Assembly: GCF_910592395.1 (NCBI RefSeq)
Contig: NC_088317.1
Location: 8,124,001-8,188,000 of the forward strand
Origin: Lineus longissimus
Taxonomy: Eukaryota > Nemertea > Pilidiophora > Heteronemertea > Lineidae
DNA: 64,000 nucleotides
Direction of reading: 5' to 3'
This document shows, one piece after another, positions 41,446 through 54,271 of this stretch. Positions within the stretch are counted from its first letter, which is position 1, and the number at the start of each line of letters is the position of its first letter. The position numbers were made by a program, and so were the translations under genes. The notes below the pieces were generated by a model. That model was not told where the DNA came from. It saw only the letters and a list, made by a program, of their open reading frames with translations, and did no database searches.

Positions 41446-44376
41446 CTACTGTTTCTTCTTTAAGCGCTGTGCTAGTTCATAGTCCTCGATAACCGAAGCA
41501 TTGCGGAAATGCTCTATCGGTTCCCAGCTATCATGTGAAGCAGAATATCCTTTCCACTTCACACGGTATTGAAGCTGGCCATTTCGGGTGCGGCGGCCCA
41601 AGATCTTGTCAACGGTGTAAATGTCCTCCTTGTCATCTGGCTCGGAGCCTGAATCACTGCCATCTTCGTCAGTGGGGTTGCTGGCGTCAGGGGTGTCGTT
41701 AGCTGGATCGGGATCCAACTTCTCTGCTGCCGTAGGGTCATTGAGTTGGCAAGGGGGAATAAATTCCACCGGGAATGCTTCGTCTTCGGTGATTTCCGGG
41801 TCAGGCTCAGGAGGAGCGAGGTCAGTTAAGGGTTCATGTCGGAAGTGCTTCAACCGGTTGGCGTGCACCTCTACAGGCACCTTTCGATTATCCAACGTGC
41901 GTATCCGGAAGTTGGTTGGTGCGGTCTTGGAAACGATGGAGTAGGGACCCGTCCAGAATTGACCAAGTGACTTGGACAACCCAACTTTAACCCTAGAGAC
42001 GTACAGCCAGACCAGGTCACCAACTCTAAAATCGGTGGGAGCTGATTTCTCATCATACTTTGACTTCATCTTCCCCCGGAAGTGGCTAAGACTCTTTCGG
42101 GCAATGTCCTGGGCTATTTCTAAGTTAGTGATGATCTTGGTGAGATGTTCCCGAATCGGTGTAGGAGTCTTTTGTGAGGGCACCAGGGGTACGTCCCAGA
42201 GTTGCAAAGGGTGACGAACGTATAGCAAGTAGTAAGGGGAGAACGTCGTACTCTGCGTGCAAGGTGAGGTATTATATCCGAAGCAAATACCCGGTAGGTA
42301 CTCATCCCAGTCATCCTGATGATCAGTCACGTAGAGGGAGAGAGCAGACGCAATGGTGCGGTTGAGGCGCTCTACTAGTTCTTGTGACATTGGGTGGTAG
42401 CTGGTGGAATGTACTTTGGAGATGCCGCAAATCTTGCATAATTCGGTGATCAGCTTGCTGCGGAAGTCCGCAGCCTGGTCCGACTGGAGGGTGCGGAAGG
42501 CACCGTAACGACAGATGATTTCCCTGAAGAGGATGTCGGCTATCTCCTTGGCGGTTTGTGTACGCATTGGTGTACAGACGGCAAACTTGGTGAAGTGGTC
42601 CATAACTACTAGGATGTGCTTATGGCCAAGTTTGGTGGTTACCAATGGTCCTTTTACATCCATGATGAGCCTCTCGAATGGTTCCGTGGAGAGGATGGGT
42701 TGAAGTGGTGCACGTCTGAGGGCTGGAGCAGTCTTACGACTTTGGCATGAAACGCAGCTGACTACCCAAGATTGAACGTCCTTCCTCATTGATGGCCAGT
42801 AATAGCGGACAACCAAACGGTTGTAGGTCCTATCTCGTCCAAAATGTCCTGCCGTCGGGCTCTCATGGGACCATACGAGTAGTTCCCTGCGTAAAGAGGC
42901 CGGGATGATGAGCTGTTCCATTAGTTTCTCCTTCCCACCGACACTGTCATGGGTGGCGCGTTTCAGGATTCCCTTGTCATCAAGGTAGTAGGGTTGACTT
43001 TCCTTCTTGATTGCGGCAGCCCGAGTGATGTTGGCTGGAAGCTGGCCCGACTCTATGTACTGGATATAGTCATACAGCTGCAGATCCTGTCTTTGGAGGT
43101 CACCTATGTTCTGATCAGCCATTTGGAGGTTACTGAGTACGGGAGCGTCCTCCTGGAAGGGAAGTCGGGAAATACCATCCACGACGGTGAGTGATTTGCC
43201 ACTTTGGTGTTTGATGATGAAGTCATAACCATGTAGAGCTAGTGACCATCGGAGGAGTCGCTGGTTCTGGTCCTTGCACTTCATGAGCCAAACCAAAGCA
43301 CGATGGTCAGTGATAGCAACGAATTGCTGGTGGGACAGGTATACATGGTATCGCTTGACGGCTTCGACCAAGGCAAGACATTCTTTTTCTGTGGTAGAAA
43401 AAGCCCTTTCGGTTTTCGTCAGCAAGCGTCCGCCATAGCAGATAGGCCTCATAATCCCCTCTACTTCCTGGCAGAGTTGGGAGCCGATGGACACATTACA
43501 CGCATCCGTGTAGAGGTAGTATGTCAAGTCATCCTTTGGATATGCAAGCATTGTGGGCTCTGTCGTAAGCATTGCCTTCAGCGTCTGCATAGCCGCCTCG
43601 CATTCTTCCGACCAGGTGAAAACAACTCCCTTGCCAAGAAGGCGGGTGAAGGGAGCTACGATCTTTGAGTAGTCCTTATGGAACCTGCGGTAGTAACCAG
43701 TGATGCCCAAAAAGGATCGAACCTCTTTCACGGAAGAACATGACTTAAGTTCCGAGATGACTCTGCATTTCTCGGGGTCCATCCCGATGCCATCCTTAGA
43801 GATAATGTGACCCAGATACTTAACGACCTCTAGAGCAAAAGAACATTTTCCGGGGTGCAATTTCAACCCGGCTTTGTCAAAGCGCTCGAAGACCTGTCGG
43901 ATGTGGATGAGGTGGTCCGCAAAGGACGGGCTGTGTATGATGACGTCATCAATGTAGATTAAACAGGTGGACCATAAAAGACCAGACAGGATCAGCTGCA
44001 TCAAACGTTGGAAATGTGATGGGGCATTACAAAGGCCAAAGGGGAGCCGCTCGTATTCCCACAAGGACCAACCTGTTGTAAAAGCAGTGTACTGCTTAGA
44101 GGATTCTGCCAGTGGGACCTGCCAGAATCCAGAGGCGAGATCCAGGGTGGTAACTATTACGGGCGTGGTCTTTCCAAACCCAAATGATAAAGCTTCTTCG
44201 ATATTCGGCAATGGGAAGGTATCGTGTGTCTGGACTTTGTTGACGGACCGGAAGTCAGTGCAGAAACGCCACGTTCCATTGCTCTTCTTGACTAGGACGA
44301 TGGGGGAACTCCAAGCGCTGCGGCTAGGGCGGATGACACCCTTGGAATGCATCTTGGCAATCTCCGTTTCGACCAT
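41446..44376 (-). CDS. pol: Gypsy-type pol: reverse transcriptase, RNase H, integrase, chromodomain; 5'-truncated, copy A
   Basis: This is a 976-residue open frame. The reverse transcriptase begins inside its finger region (VIRPSRSAWSSPIVLVKK) with active-site YIDD at 141-144. RNase H shows YTDAC (289-293), TEKE (329-332) and TDHRALVWL. The integrase has an HHCC zinc module (H504, H511, C541, C544) and catalytic D573, D633 and E669 with 35 residues between the last two. The usual Gly after SDQ is replaced, giving SDQAADF. A chromodomain (about 915-965, VDKILGRRTRNGQ...VKWKGYSASHDSWEP) ends the protein. Protease and gag are missing upstream, so the ATG at 44376 is internal to an originally longer polyprotein. 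Confidence 0.9.
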   Translation of the reverse strand: MVETEIAKMHSKGVIRPSRSAWSSPIVLVKKSNGTWRFCTDFRSVNKVQTHDTFPLPNIEEALSFGFGKTTPVIVTTLDLASGFWQVPLAESSKQYTAFTTGWSLWEYERLPFGLCNAPSHFQRLMQLILSGLLWSTCLIYIDDVIIHSPSFADHLIHIRQVFERFDKAGLKLHPGKCSFALEVVKYLGHIISKDGIGMDPEKCRVISELKSCSSVKEVRSFLGITGYYRRFHKDYSKIVAPFTRLLGKGVVFTWSEECEAAMQTLKAMLTTEPTMLAYPKDDLTYYLYTDACNVSIGSQLCQEVEGIMRPICYGGRLLTKTERAFSTTEKECLALVEAVKRYHVYLSHQQFVAITDHRALVWLMKCKDQNQRLLRWSLALHGYDFIIKHQSGKSLTVVDGISRLPFQEDAPVLSNLQMADQNIGDLQRQDLQLYDYIQYIESGQLPANITRAAAIKKESQPYYLDDKGILKRATHDSVGGKEKLMEQLIIPASLRRELLVWSHESPTAGHFGRDRTYNRLVVRYYWPSMRKDVQSWVVSCVSCQSRKTAPALRRAPLQPILSTEPFERLIMDVKGPLVTTKLGHKHILVVMDHFTKFAVCTPMRTQTAKEIADILFREIICRYGAFRTLQSDQAADFRSKLITELCKICGISKVHSTSYHPMSQELVERLNRTIASALSLYVTDHQDDWDEYLPGICFGYNTSPCTQSTTFSPYYLLYVRHPLQLWDVPLVPSQKTPTPIREHLTKIITNLEIAQDIARKSLSHFRGKMKSKYDEKSAPTDFRVGDLVWLYVSRVKVGLSKSLGQFWTGPYSIVSKTAPTNFRIRTLDNRKVPVEVHANRLKHFRHEPLTDLAPPEPDPEITEDEAFPVEFIPPCQLNDPTAAEKLDPDPANDTPDASNPTDEDGSDSGSEPDDKEDIYTVDKILGRRTRNGQLQYRVKWKGYSASHDSWEPIEHFRNASVIEDYELAQRLKKKQ

Positions 44377-44388
44377 TACCAGCTATTG

Positions 44389-45135
44389 CGGGCCTAGCCA
44401 ATTAAGCCAATTAGTGCACCTGCTTAGTTGGTCCTGGCAAACCTAATGGAAAATGCATAGGAAATATCAATAAAGTTGGCTTTTTGGGCGGGGTGTTAAA
44501 ATAATCCCAACTCCCGACTTCTGACACAATTCTATATATGTCTAGGTATTTACTGGCAAAATTTGGAGTGATTTGGATGGAAATTCGATGGGTCCATCTA
44601 TAGGCTGAAAATTTTGGTAAATCTGTAATGCTTCACTCGTAGCCCGTATAGTGTAAATTCCTGAGAAATTGGGTTTTGGGGGCTTTTCTAGCTGCGCTAG
44701 CTCCGAAACTATACATTTGATACAAACTCCCGACTTCAGACGTGATTGATATAACTCTTAGGATTATATTGCCAAGATTTCAGCTTTATTGGAGGAAAAT
44801 TCATAGTGTCCATAGGGGGGCTGAAAATTGGAGGATTTTCAATTTTTTCCCCAACAAATATGCGAAAAATATTACTTTCCACCTAGAATTAATCAAAATT
44901 TCGCAAACTATCATAAAGTACTTCCTTGCGACAATCATTTGTGTAGCTTTCAAAACTTTTGGCTGATTTATTTGCCCCTTAATTAGCAAAAACCAAATAT
45001 TTTAGTGTTTGCATGCAACAATGCACAGGAGGCTAATTGCCAGATTAATTCACACCTGTCCAATCTCAAACAATAGGAATGATGGAGTCTCCCTCTATTC
45101 AAAACAGAGTGTGCTAGGCCTGCCATAACTGGTAA
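44389..45135. other. Spacer between the two large repeat copies
   Basis: No gene seen. Two diverged units near 44507-44625 and 44725-44840 share AACTCCCGACTTC, ATTTGGAGTGATTTGGATGG/ATTTCAGCTTTATTGGAGG and AGGGGGGCTGAAAATT-like blocks about 215 bp apart. Confidence 0.4.
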
Positions 45136-45261
45136 TACAGTGTATTTATGATATCTTTCTTTCCTGGTGTATCCATTTAATTACTTAGAAAATCACTAGT
45201 AAAACTCATTTATCTAGTATTCAGTATTTAATTTAGTGTTGTACGAACTTTGTTTCAGTGT
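45136..45261 (-). mobile_element. Diverged Polinton fragment at the left edge of copy B
   Basis: 45136-45180 matches the start of the small gene at 21942-22178, including CCATTTAATT, with a substitution. The next 80 bases align only loosely and with a 27-bp length difference to 22180-22236. From 45262 the match becomes essentially perfect. The last capsid codons differ here (stop TGA instead of TAA). Confidence 0.7.
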
Positions 45262-46571
45262 TGGAGTGAAGCAATCTGAGAATTCTGGATGTTTACCTGG
45301 GCATCAGAAACCACGAATATGTGCATTTTGTATGGTCCCTTTCCATATTTCTTTGTAATAGATAATTGAATACCATATTTTGTGTTCTGGAGCTTCTTTC
45401 CTGATCCGTGTAATCTATTGTCTTCAGTAGTTCTCAGGTCCAACCATAAACCATAGTGATTAGAATCACCATAGTATTTCTCCATTGTCATGTTACAGTC
45501 ATGAGTTTTCTTCAAATCTTCAGACATGAAGTGTTTCTTGATCTCCTCCCATTGATCCATCATTCTCATTCCTTCTCGGAACACCTGATTGGCAACACCC
45601 TCAATTGTGATTTGTACTTTACTTATGTTAGGGTTTTCAAACTTCTCTGAATCTCTAGCTCCATCTACATAGTCAGACACAAATAATAACAATAATCCTT
45701 TAATTGACATTCTTGGAAAGTTGATGTTCTCATTAATCAGTGTTTCATTAGCAGTAACATTAACTGTTTTAAAATGGTCTACCCAATCATAAAATATCGA
45801 GAAACCAGAGTTGTACTTGTTGCTCAGTTGATTTGCAATCATCTTATTAGTAACCGTGTCATATTCAAAACAAATATTTTCAAGTTTGTAGCCCATGCTA
45901 GCTGTGGTTGCGGTGACTATGATTTCCTCCTTTGGTGCTAAATTTATTTCAATAATCACATCTTCTTGAATTGGAAACTTGTAAAATGGAGCATGATGGT
46001 GGAATAATCCAAAATCTAATGGTATTTTGTACTTCTTATCAAACACTTCCTTTAGTGTCTTTTCATTAGCTGTTTCACCAGTGACATCAGCTTCAGCTAC
46101 TCCCGATCTTAATTCTCTAAGATTTTCTGATTGAATACCCTGAAAAACTCTATCATTTCTTTCTTCTCCAGTTAGCCACAGATCTTTAAATGTAGAAAAA
46201 TGGCTGTATTCGTCAAGGTCAAATATCTTCTCTGTTCCACTTAACCACCATCTTTGAGATTAGATTTCTACCAAGATTATTTACAACACTATTTTTAGAA
46301 TCACCAGAAATGGTTACATCAGCAGACAAATAAAGAGACCTGGGTACAAAAAATGTATTCTCCCTCAATGCCGGTATTCATACAAAGTTTCTTTTGGATT
46401 AGCAGAAGAGGGATTATGAGTAATGATGTGATGCTGCCTCTCAGCTTTCAAACCGAGTGGAATTATATGTGCTCTATCTGTATTTAATAAATATCCAGTG
46501 GTCATATTGTATTTATTTACTCGTAAAATTAATAATAGTTCCAAGAGCAGGCCTCTAAAAAACACTTGCAT
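45255..46571 (-). pseudogene. Major capsid protein pseudogene, copy B
   Basis: Copy of 22230-23546 with the same two frame changes, near 46368 and 46245. The C-terminal frame is identical except that the final stop codon differs. Only this gene and the right terminal repeat of the Polinton are in copy B. Confidence 0.82.
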
Positions 46572-47522
46572 TGACTACCAGTAGTTCAAAATTCCCGGCC
46601 ATGACGTCATCACCTAGCTCACATATCATTAGGAAAAGCACTTGGAGATCTGTCATTTCGCCATACTAGTTAGCGAGACTGTTACAATGTTGTTTTTGCC
46701 TGTTTTACCGGCCAATAATGCTTCGATGCTTACATTTCTGCTCTTAATAGCTTGTAGAGAATATTCCTAAAATATTAATCTGCGTGTCTAGTAGTTATGC
46801 TTGGCTTAACACGCTAAATATCCCGGTTTCAACTTGTAAACAAAACCGCGTCAATATGGCCGTGTTACCGGGGTTGACGCCGGGGATTGACGGTTGCATT
46901 TTGCATTAAAACAACGCTATTACTCGCTGTAATTGCATGATTAAAAAGTTATTAGTTCACCTAAAATGTGTAGATTAAGAGACAGGCCATTGGCAAACTT
47001 TATCTTAACATAAAACGCTATTTTCTGTGATGTAACCAACGCCATGCATTCTTCTGTGTACTGACGGACCAGTCCACTTTTCTAGAGGTGTGTTGGCTTG
47101 ATCATGCACATACACTCTAGGTGGCATGCAGTCAATACGTGTCAAGCCAACTCTATGCCAAGGCCTTTAACTCGATGCCAACGTGTAACGATTTGATTGG
47201 CTGCATACAAGCCTTTATTAAATTGCATTATCTGTGCTGTCTTACACCCTGCTGAACATACATACACGTCATTACCAATAATTCCTGTCATCTTGGCAAC
47301 GGACATGCGCAAACGATGACAGTTTGTTTTGATAGCAACCGGCTAACACTTGTTTGCTCGTTGTACAATGACAACAATCTCACTTTCCTTGGCAACCGGC
47401 AAACACTTGTTTGCTCGTTGTACAATGACAACAATCTCAAGAGGAAGTTGTCATCCTTGGTAACCGATTGTCAGCGACATAAACAACCGACGCATAGCTT
47501 GGCATAGGCCAGTTTTCATATG

Positions 47523-47605
47523 TTGGCTTCACCGGGAAACGAACCCACGCCAAAACATAACCTCATGTGTGAAATCTCCATGCTTTACACACTCGGCTAT
47601 TGAAC
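47523..47605 (-). other. tRNA-like sequence, copy B
   Basis: Copy of 24498-24580. It carries one substitution at 47575 between the A and B boxes. Confidence 0.35.
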
Positions 47606-47716
47606 TTTCTATTAGTTCAATGACATTTATGCCTATTAAACAGTAACACCTGTTTAAGGTAACATCTGTTTAACATTAATTACGTCAGTGCTGCCATCTG
47701 ATTACTTTGGTTTTAA

Positions 47717-47925
47717 CTTCAGTTTTGGATAATGAAGACAGTAAAAAGGCCATTTATTTTAAGGAAATAACCCATTGAGCTGTAGTATTCCCTAAGAATG
47801 ATAATAATGAGGTGGCTGGTTCTTACGGGTTTCTAAGCTAATTTGAGACAAAAAGGCATGTAAGGGCTTTGGTCAAAATGGCTTCAAAATACCTATTATT
47901 CCTATCACCTCATTTTTATCATTCT
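47717..47925 (-). repeat. Polinton right terminal inverted repeat, copy B
   Basis: Same sequence as 24692-24900, also followed by GCAGTA. There is no matching left terminus for this copy in the window. Confidence 0.88.
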
Positions 47926-50900
47926 GCAGTACGGTAAACATTTCCTATAGCCACTGTGCTAAAATTCACACGAAGTATATACAGGGTGTTAAAAAATACT
48001 TTTACTTTATAAAACCTTTATAACTTTTTTTAAACAATGATATGGGAACACACATTTGGATAATATCAGAAATAAAGGCTTTGAGAATTAGGGTAGAAAA
48101 ACACATGCATGAAACGGTCCGATAGTTATTAAGTAGTAAGCCATCCAATTTACATGTCGTTTTATTCAACCAGGGCTGTATTGGACTTATATCAACAAAT
48201 TCAGTACGGAACAGCGTCAACTTCAGAGAGAAGTTGAACTGAACCTCCCATGCCGTCTTGTCCAGAATGCGACGTTGCATTGCAATCGGATGTCGTCAGG
48301 TGGAAAGCTATCGATTTTAAAGAGTGGCATTACGTTTCTAGGGTCCTTGATCACGATTCGATTTATATGTTATCTTCCCTCAATATAGTCCACTGTTCTA
48401 GACCAAAGCCTGAGCCTAATTCCTCAACCCCAAATGATAGCAAGGAGGCTGTTCCATAGAACAGCCGCCCTCCCTTTAACTAATCCAACAGAGGGCAGCA
48501 AGGTTTAACACCTCCTTTGAGTGGAGGATTTGGGTCACTACTGCTTTGTGTGATTATTACATAACCAGAGGTGTATAAAAAAGCTTAATTCTAGACAATG
48601 CAGTCTGTGTCACCCTAAGTAGAGATTAATTCCAGTATTATATACTATGTTTAATATATACATCATTGTTTAGTGTAGCTTGGACTACTCTGACCGTTGA
48701 AAATAGTAGCTTTCATGAACAAACATTTTACAAATACTGTATCAGTTATTTTGTTCGTAGGACGCTTTATATTTGGCCTAATTTTGATGGAACTTTGACA
48801 AACTGATTATTAGGTATGTGGGTACATGAATATATCAGCAGTTTTTGCAGTGAAATGTCTCATCTTACAAAAAAAGAGGATGATTTGTAAGCACTATCTT
48901 TGCATAAATCTACAAAATACATTGTATAGTGTAAATCAAGCTTCGTTCTAAACAAAGCTTTCTGTGTCACCCCAGGTAGAGATTAATTGCTAGCATATGT
49001 ACTATGTTTAATATATATATATTATTGTTTAGTGTAGCTAGGACTACTCTGACTGGAAGCATGGTTGACTTTTGAAAATTGTGACTTTGAGGAACAGAAA
49101 TTTTAAAAAGATTATAAACGTTATTTTGTTCTTAGGACGCTTTATGGTAGGGCAAATTTTGTTAGAACTTTGACAGACCGATTATCAGGTCTGTGACAAC
49201 ACAAATATATGAGCAATTATAGTAGTGAAATGAAATGCCGCGGCGCTTCATCAAACGATGAGAACCAGGCGAGATCGACAAAAATGCTTTACTTGTATAG
49301 CTCTAAATTCGTTGATCTTCAGTCAATTTCAAACTTTAAAAGATATATTTGTGATAGAGATATATTTGCTGGCGAACTGTATCGTTCCCAAAAGCGAGTT
49401 GCACAATATTTCATTTTATATTTCTTTAGTGGGGAGGGAAATATTCCCGAGATACACAAACTGAACGGCTAATCCCTCACAATCCCTCACAATCTTGATA
49501 AATTGGACCCACCAAAAGGGCTCAAACGGGGGGGGGGAAATCGTGAAGGGCAGAGTAACGTAATTGAGTTGAAAAATCTGATGTTTAAGAATTCCAGAGG
49601 CCCATTGCGTAAGAACCACTTATCACACCATTAAACTTTATACCCCAAAAAAATTATCATAGCCTCTCCTTTCCATATCTGAAGTTGTTTTTTTCCATAC
49701 AAAAAAAGTTATCAAGACTTAAAAATGTAAAATTATATCTTACTCGTAACAATTTGGACAAGTTTTGTCCATCCACCATCTAGATATAGAACAAGCTCAT
49801 TGATTGGAAAATGAACCATTTTCTAATCTTAAAACCAATGAACTGGCCTTTAAATTGACAAACTGTTGAATATCACATTAAATAGCAGTCAATGATTTCA
49901 AAGAAATCAGTAAAGCTAACATTCGCTTTAGAACAGAGCGTTTGTAATGGCTATATTCAGCTGATCGAAGAATTTGATCAACTTCCAGTAGTGAGGAACT
50001 GGCTAGGGTCAACGCGATATACGAGAGAGCTCTGTCAAATTACACGTCCGCCAAAACGGTCGGCGGCTGATGTTGATGTTGATGTTGTTGATGTTGAAAT
50101 CATACGTTCCCTACTTGCCTGACTCTCTATTAAAATACTCTGCTAAATACAAGAGAGGTTAGATCTGCAATTTCAATAATACCAGGCTCTTTCTTTTTTT
50201 GGAACAAGCTGGTTTATAAGCTACACGTGAGAGGCAATGTTTTTGTACGCGGCTTTATTATTTGTATTGCCATCTACATTGTTCTCGTTGTCAGTAAATA
50301 AAATGTTCCTGGTGCAGAATTTATCACTTTTTATATCTCATTTCTAGATACTTTTGTGAACACTTAATATGGGAGCTAGGCAACATTTATTTAACATCGA
50401 AGCTGCAAAAGCTTGTTGATTCATATACTGTCTTTTCATCGACAAACCACCGGTTCCTAATATTCAGGCCAAACCCACCTTATAATGGTACGTAGTAGAG
50501 GATCACAATACACGCATGGTAACGACCAATAGCAGTAGACTGTCAACTTGGAAGGCAGGCCTAGGTTTTAGAGGGGCTGCTGTATGTTTCGCAGGTGACC
50601 TAATAGGGTTACGTCATTTGTACGGACGAGTGCCGCGGCGGAATAATACGGGGTGTCCCACAAAATACTCCACCGGTTTTTACAGGATGCTTAATTTCAA
50701 AATTTGAGTACCTTAAAAAGCGTAAAAAAGGCATATCAAGGCTTGTTTGCTAAGTGTAATGGATGATTGAAAGGAACTTCGAACAACAATGTCTGGTCCA
50801 TAGTTTGGAATCCGGGAGAATTACCTTAGCATTTTAGTTGGGACAACACGTAGGCCTAAAAGGGCAAAAACTATTGAGTAATCAGTGAGGTTTCAGGCGT

Positions 50901-50958
50901 ATATAAAGTTTGGGTACTGTCGGAAACCTCTTATTGCCTTGCCTACAACTTGTAGAAA

Positions 50959-52106
50959 TATGGATGAGCCACTGCCTAAAAGAAAGCGTAGTTATTCCGT
51001 GTCGGAGAAGCTGCGATACCTGCGATACTTTGAGGTTGCCATTGGAAATGGCACTGTGCGAACAATGACAGAATTTGCCAACCACCACAACATACCTTTT
51101 GAGACGTTTTGCAGGTGGAACCGTCATGACCTGGAATTGAAGGAGGAGCAGAACCGGGGCAAAGACCGAAAGGTGAAGCAGAGGATGATTGGTTACTAGC
51201 CTGAGGTCGATGACCAACTAGAAATTTGGTTCCGGGATGTTCGGCGAAGACGTCTACCTGTTGTGATCCAGGATGTCCAGGAGAAGGCCGTGCAACTATT
51301 CCAGACCTGGTGGGAAGCCCTCCCAGAAGAGCGCCGACAACTCGCCACAGAGGCAAAACCACTAATGCATGATTTCCACACACCCTCAATGAGAAAGGTG
51401 CCAAGGCTGTTGATGTACGAACCTCCAAGAAGAATGCAAAGCTGGGATGTTCTGTTACACTTTGCGTGGCGGCGAATGGCGATAAGATGCGAGCCCACAT
51501 CACCTTTCCGAGAAGAGGATTTGTTCGCGCGCTTCGAGCTCTGGAAGAGGCCGAGTTGCCCGAAAACGTTGTGGTCACATCGTCCGCCACGGGATGGGTC
51601 AGACAGGAGACGAGTCACCATTGGCTTGACGAAATCTTCATCCCATACGTCCATGAGGCCAGGCCCATGCTGAACATTTCATACTTTTGGTGGATCAGTT
51701 CAGAGTACATCGAACGGAGAACTTCAGGAATCGTCTCACTGCAGAAGGGGGCAGACTCAGCTTTGTACCGGCCGGATGCACATCTTTGGCACAACCCCTG
51801 GATGTGGCTGTCATGAGATCCTTCAAATGCCATGCCAGACAAGCATGGAAGTCATGGAAGACCGAAAACACCAACGAAGCAGGCCAGTGTGATCCAATTG
51901 GACTCAGAGATGTTGTCAACATCGTCAGCCGTGCCTTGGAAGCGATCAGCCTAGAGGTCTTCGAGCATGGATTTGAGAAAGCGTTACGCGCACAGAACAT
52001 AGACGCAGGTCCACACCCAGTTCCAAATGACGACGATGACGACGAACAGGGGGTAGAATTCCTCAATCTGCCTGATGAGTTTAAGCCTGAGATAGCAGGG
52101 CAGTAA
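50959..52106 (+). pseudogene. Pogo-like transposase relic, copy B
   Basis: Copy of 27934-29081 with the same TAG (51197-51199) and frame changes. One noticed substitution is at 52064. Identical damage shows that decay preceded duplication. Confidence 0.75.
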
Positions 52107-54271
52107 GCAATCGGGTCAACAGAGAAAATCGACAATCGGACAAGAATAAAAATCCAAAATAATGAATAAAAAAAAAAACAGAAATGAGAAATAAAAAATA
52201 AAAACAATGAATAAAGGCAAAAAAAAGGTGAATAAAGATTGGATGAAAGCCAATCTGAATAAACCTGAATGCATGAAGCATCGCTGTCTTGAAGCGATGC
52301 TGGTAGAGCCCCCAAAAGGCCTGCGATGCCCACTCAAACGCGTTTTATGTGAGAAAGTGTTAACGTTGATCTATCAAACAGACCCAAACCGCAAAACCGC
52401 ACTGAACCCGCAAACTCAGACCGCAAACCACAATAAACGCGAGCGCTTTGCATATCCTATGTGTCTCGTTAGGCCAATCTGTCATTCTACTGGTAATACA
52501 CCTACTTCATTCAACTTTCGACCAATGAGTTTAAAGGTATTGTGCCCTGTGCTCGCGGTAGGCGTATGCATTAAGCCTAATGAACCGGTATTACATCGAT
52601 GAAGTATGATTGATGCGAATCCCTTACTTAACAAAAACAAAATTATTGGAGGGACCATTGGTATTATTGTGATGTACGAGCTGGCGCCCTCCATGTTCCT
52701 GCTCCCAAGACACTGATATCTCCTTATATTATTTATTACGTCTCTCCTCGATGAGAGCCAAGGCTATTCTCCCGAACTACAAATTTATCCCGTGGTATCT
52801 CTTGGCTGGTTCTGTAACAGAGCCTGGCCTGGATGGCACAGGATGTTCTTATTGGTTGTTGCCAAGGATACCTATACAGAGCTATATATTACATCCCCCG
52901 ATTTAATGAAAATTTTCTCAACATTTTAAATTGAATTACATATTTTTATATTTAAATCTTACTAATCAATTTTTGTTATGATAAATATTAAATCATCCCA
53001 ACCTAAGCAAATATGTCTTCTTAATCCCCTTAGTTCGACCAAACATTACTACGTTTCGACCAAATGTAAGCATAATCATTAAATGCAAATAAACTATATA
53101 ATCATGACTAAATATTATCTGAATTTACCCCTGACATGGAAGTAGAATCAAATCCATTCAAACATTACCGTATAAAAATCAGACCATAAACTCTCAAAAT
53201 TCCCCATAAGCTACTTCCAAATAAGCCAGTAAAAACTGAAGAGACCACGAAAACATGGAATCTGATTAGATCCCGTCGACAAAGAACAAAATAACCATGA
53301 GTTCGATTCAGAAAAGACCAGTGACCTACGCGAAGGATGACTTGGAACGCATCAATGAAGCAAAGCTGAATAGCACTTTCGAATGAAGAAAAAGAACTTC
53401 ACAATGACTGTGGTGTTTTAACATAACATAAACCATAAACTGGTAAGAATTAACTCGAGCTGTAAGGATATCACGCTGAGGTGAAACCTAAATCAAACAG
53501 ATTAGCAGCTCTGGAATGCAATTTCCCATATGGAACGCAGTCATCAATGATGAACTGTAGCATGGATTATAATCCACAAGAAGCGTGTCTGAACACCTTC
53601 CTGAATCACGTAACCTTATATGAACTGATCAGTCTGGGGTTGCTAATGACTACAAAATTACCTACAATCTATTTATGTACAAACAAAATGTCGACACACA
53701 TTTGTCTGGTGTGTGACTATTACGAAACCAACTCGAAATTTTGCGATGATTCAATTGAAATCTCAAGCACAAATTTCAGAATACGGTGGACAAGAATAGG
53801 CGCGACTGATCAAACGAAAAGCCTGCTCGCGAAATTGCGAAGGGATCCTTTGCATGAAAGAAAACATTTCGTTAAAATTTGTTCTATCAAATGTAAACAT
53901 TCAAGATACAAATGAATTGCCCACCAAAACCGTTCCTTTGGAAACCTTTCCCTACCAGCAATTGAAACTAAGACCTGCAAATTACCTCCTTTGAATCTAG
54001 CTTTGTGTAAATGTAAAGTGGAGTCTGGTTTTGGCGCATCCCCCAGTGCTGCTGAAAGGGTGGATGTCGTCCTCGGTGCCGACAAATGGTACCCAGGTTC
54101 GAGATCGGTTGGACAATAAGCACCCTGGGTGCCATTACACTAGACAAACATCACCCAGCTTATTTTTGCCTGGCTTACGGATCTTAAAATATTAATAATA
54201 AAGTTAAATTTATAAAGCGCTGTTTCCATTTGAACATGTTCAAAAGCGCTCCCCACTATAGTTGACAGTCA

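Larger units (their letters stand above)
22237..44150. repeat. Large direct repeat, copy A
   Basis: Sequence from 22237 onward recurs at 45262-64000. The offset is 23,025 until 33858, then 19,849, then 19,850 after one extra T. Only a handful of single-base differences were noticed, for example 24550, 25807, 29039, 29507, and near 37178, 43486 and 43557. Copy A alone contains 33859-37034. The true right end is unknown because copy B runs off the window. Confidence 0.95.
33354..44388 (-). mobile_element. 5'-truncated Ty3/gypsy-like env-bearing retroelement, copy A
   Basis: In minus-strand order it has pol (reverse transcriptase, RNase H, integrase, chromodomain), an F-like env, a RING-H2 gene, a poly(A) tract, tandem repeats and a candidate polypurine tract. 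Gag, protease and the 5' LTR are absent: coding similarity stops at about 44376. A 3176-bp block (33859-37034) interrupts the 3' untranslated part only in this copy. Outer bounds are approximate. Confidence 0.65.
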
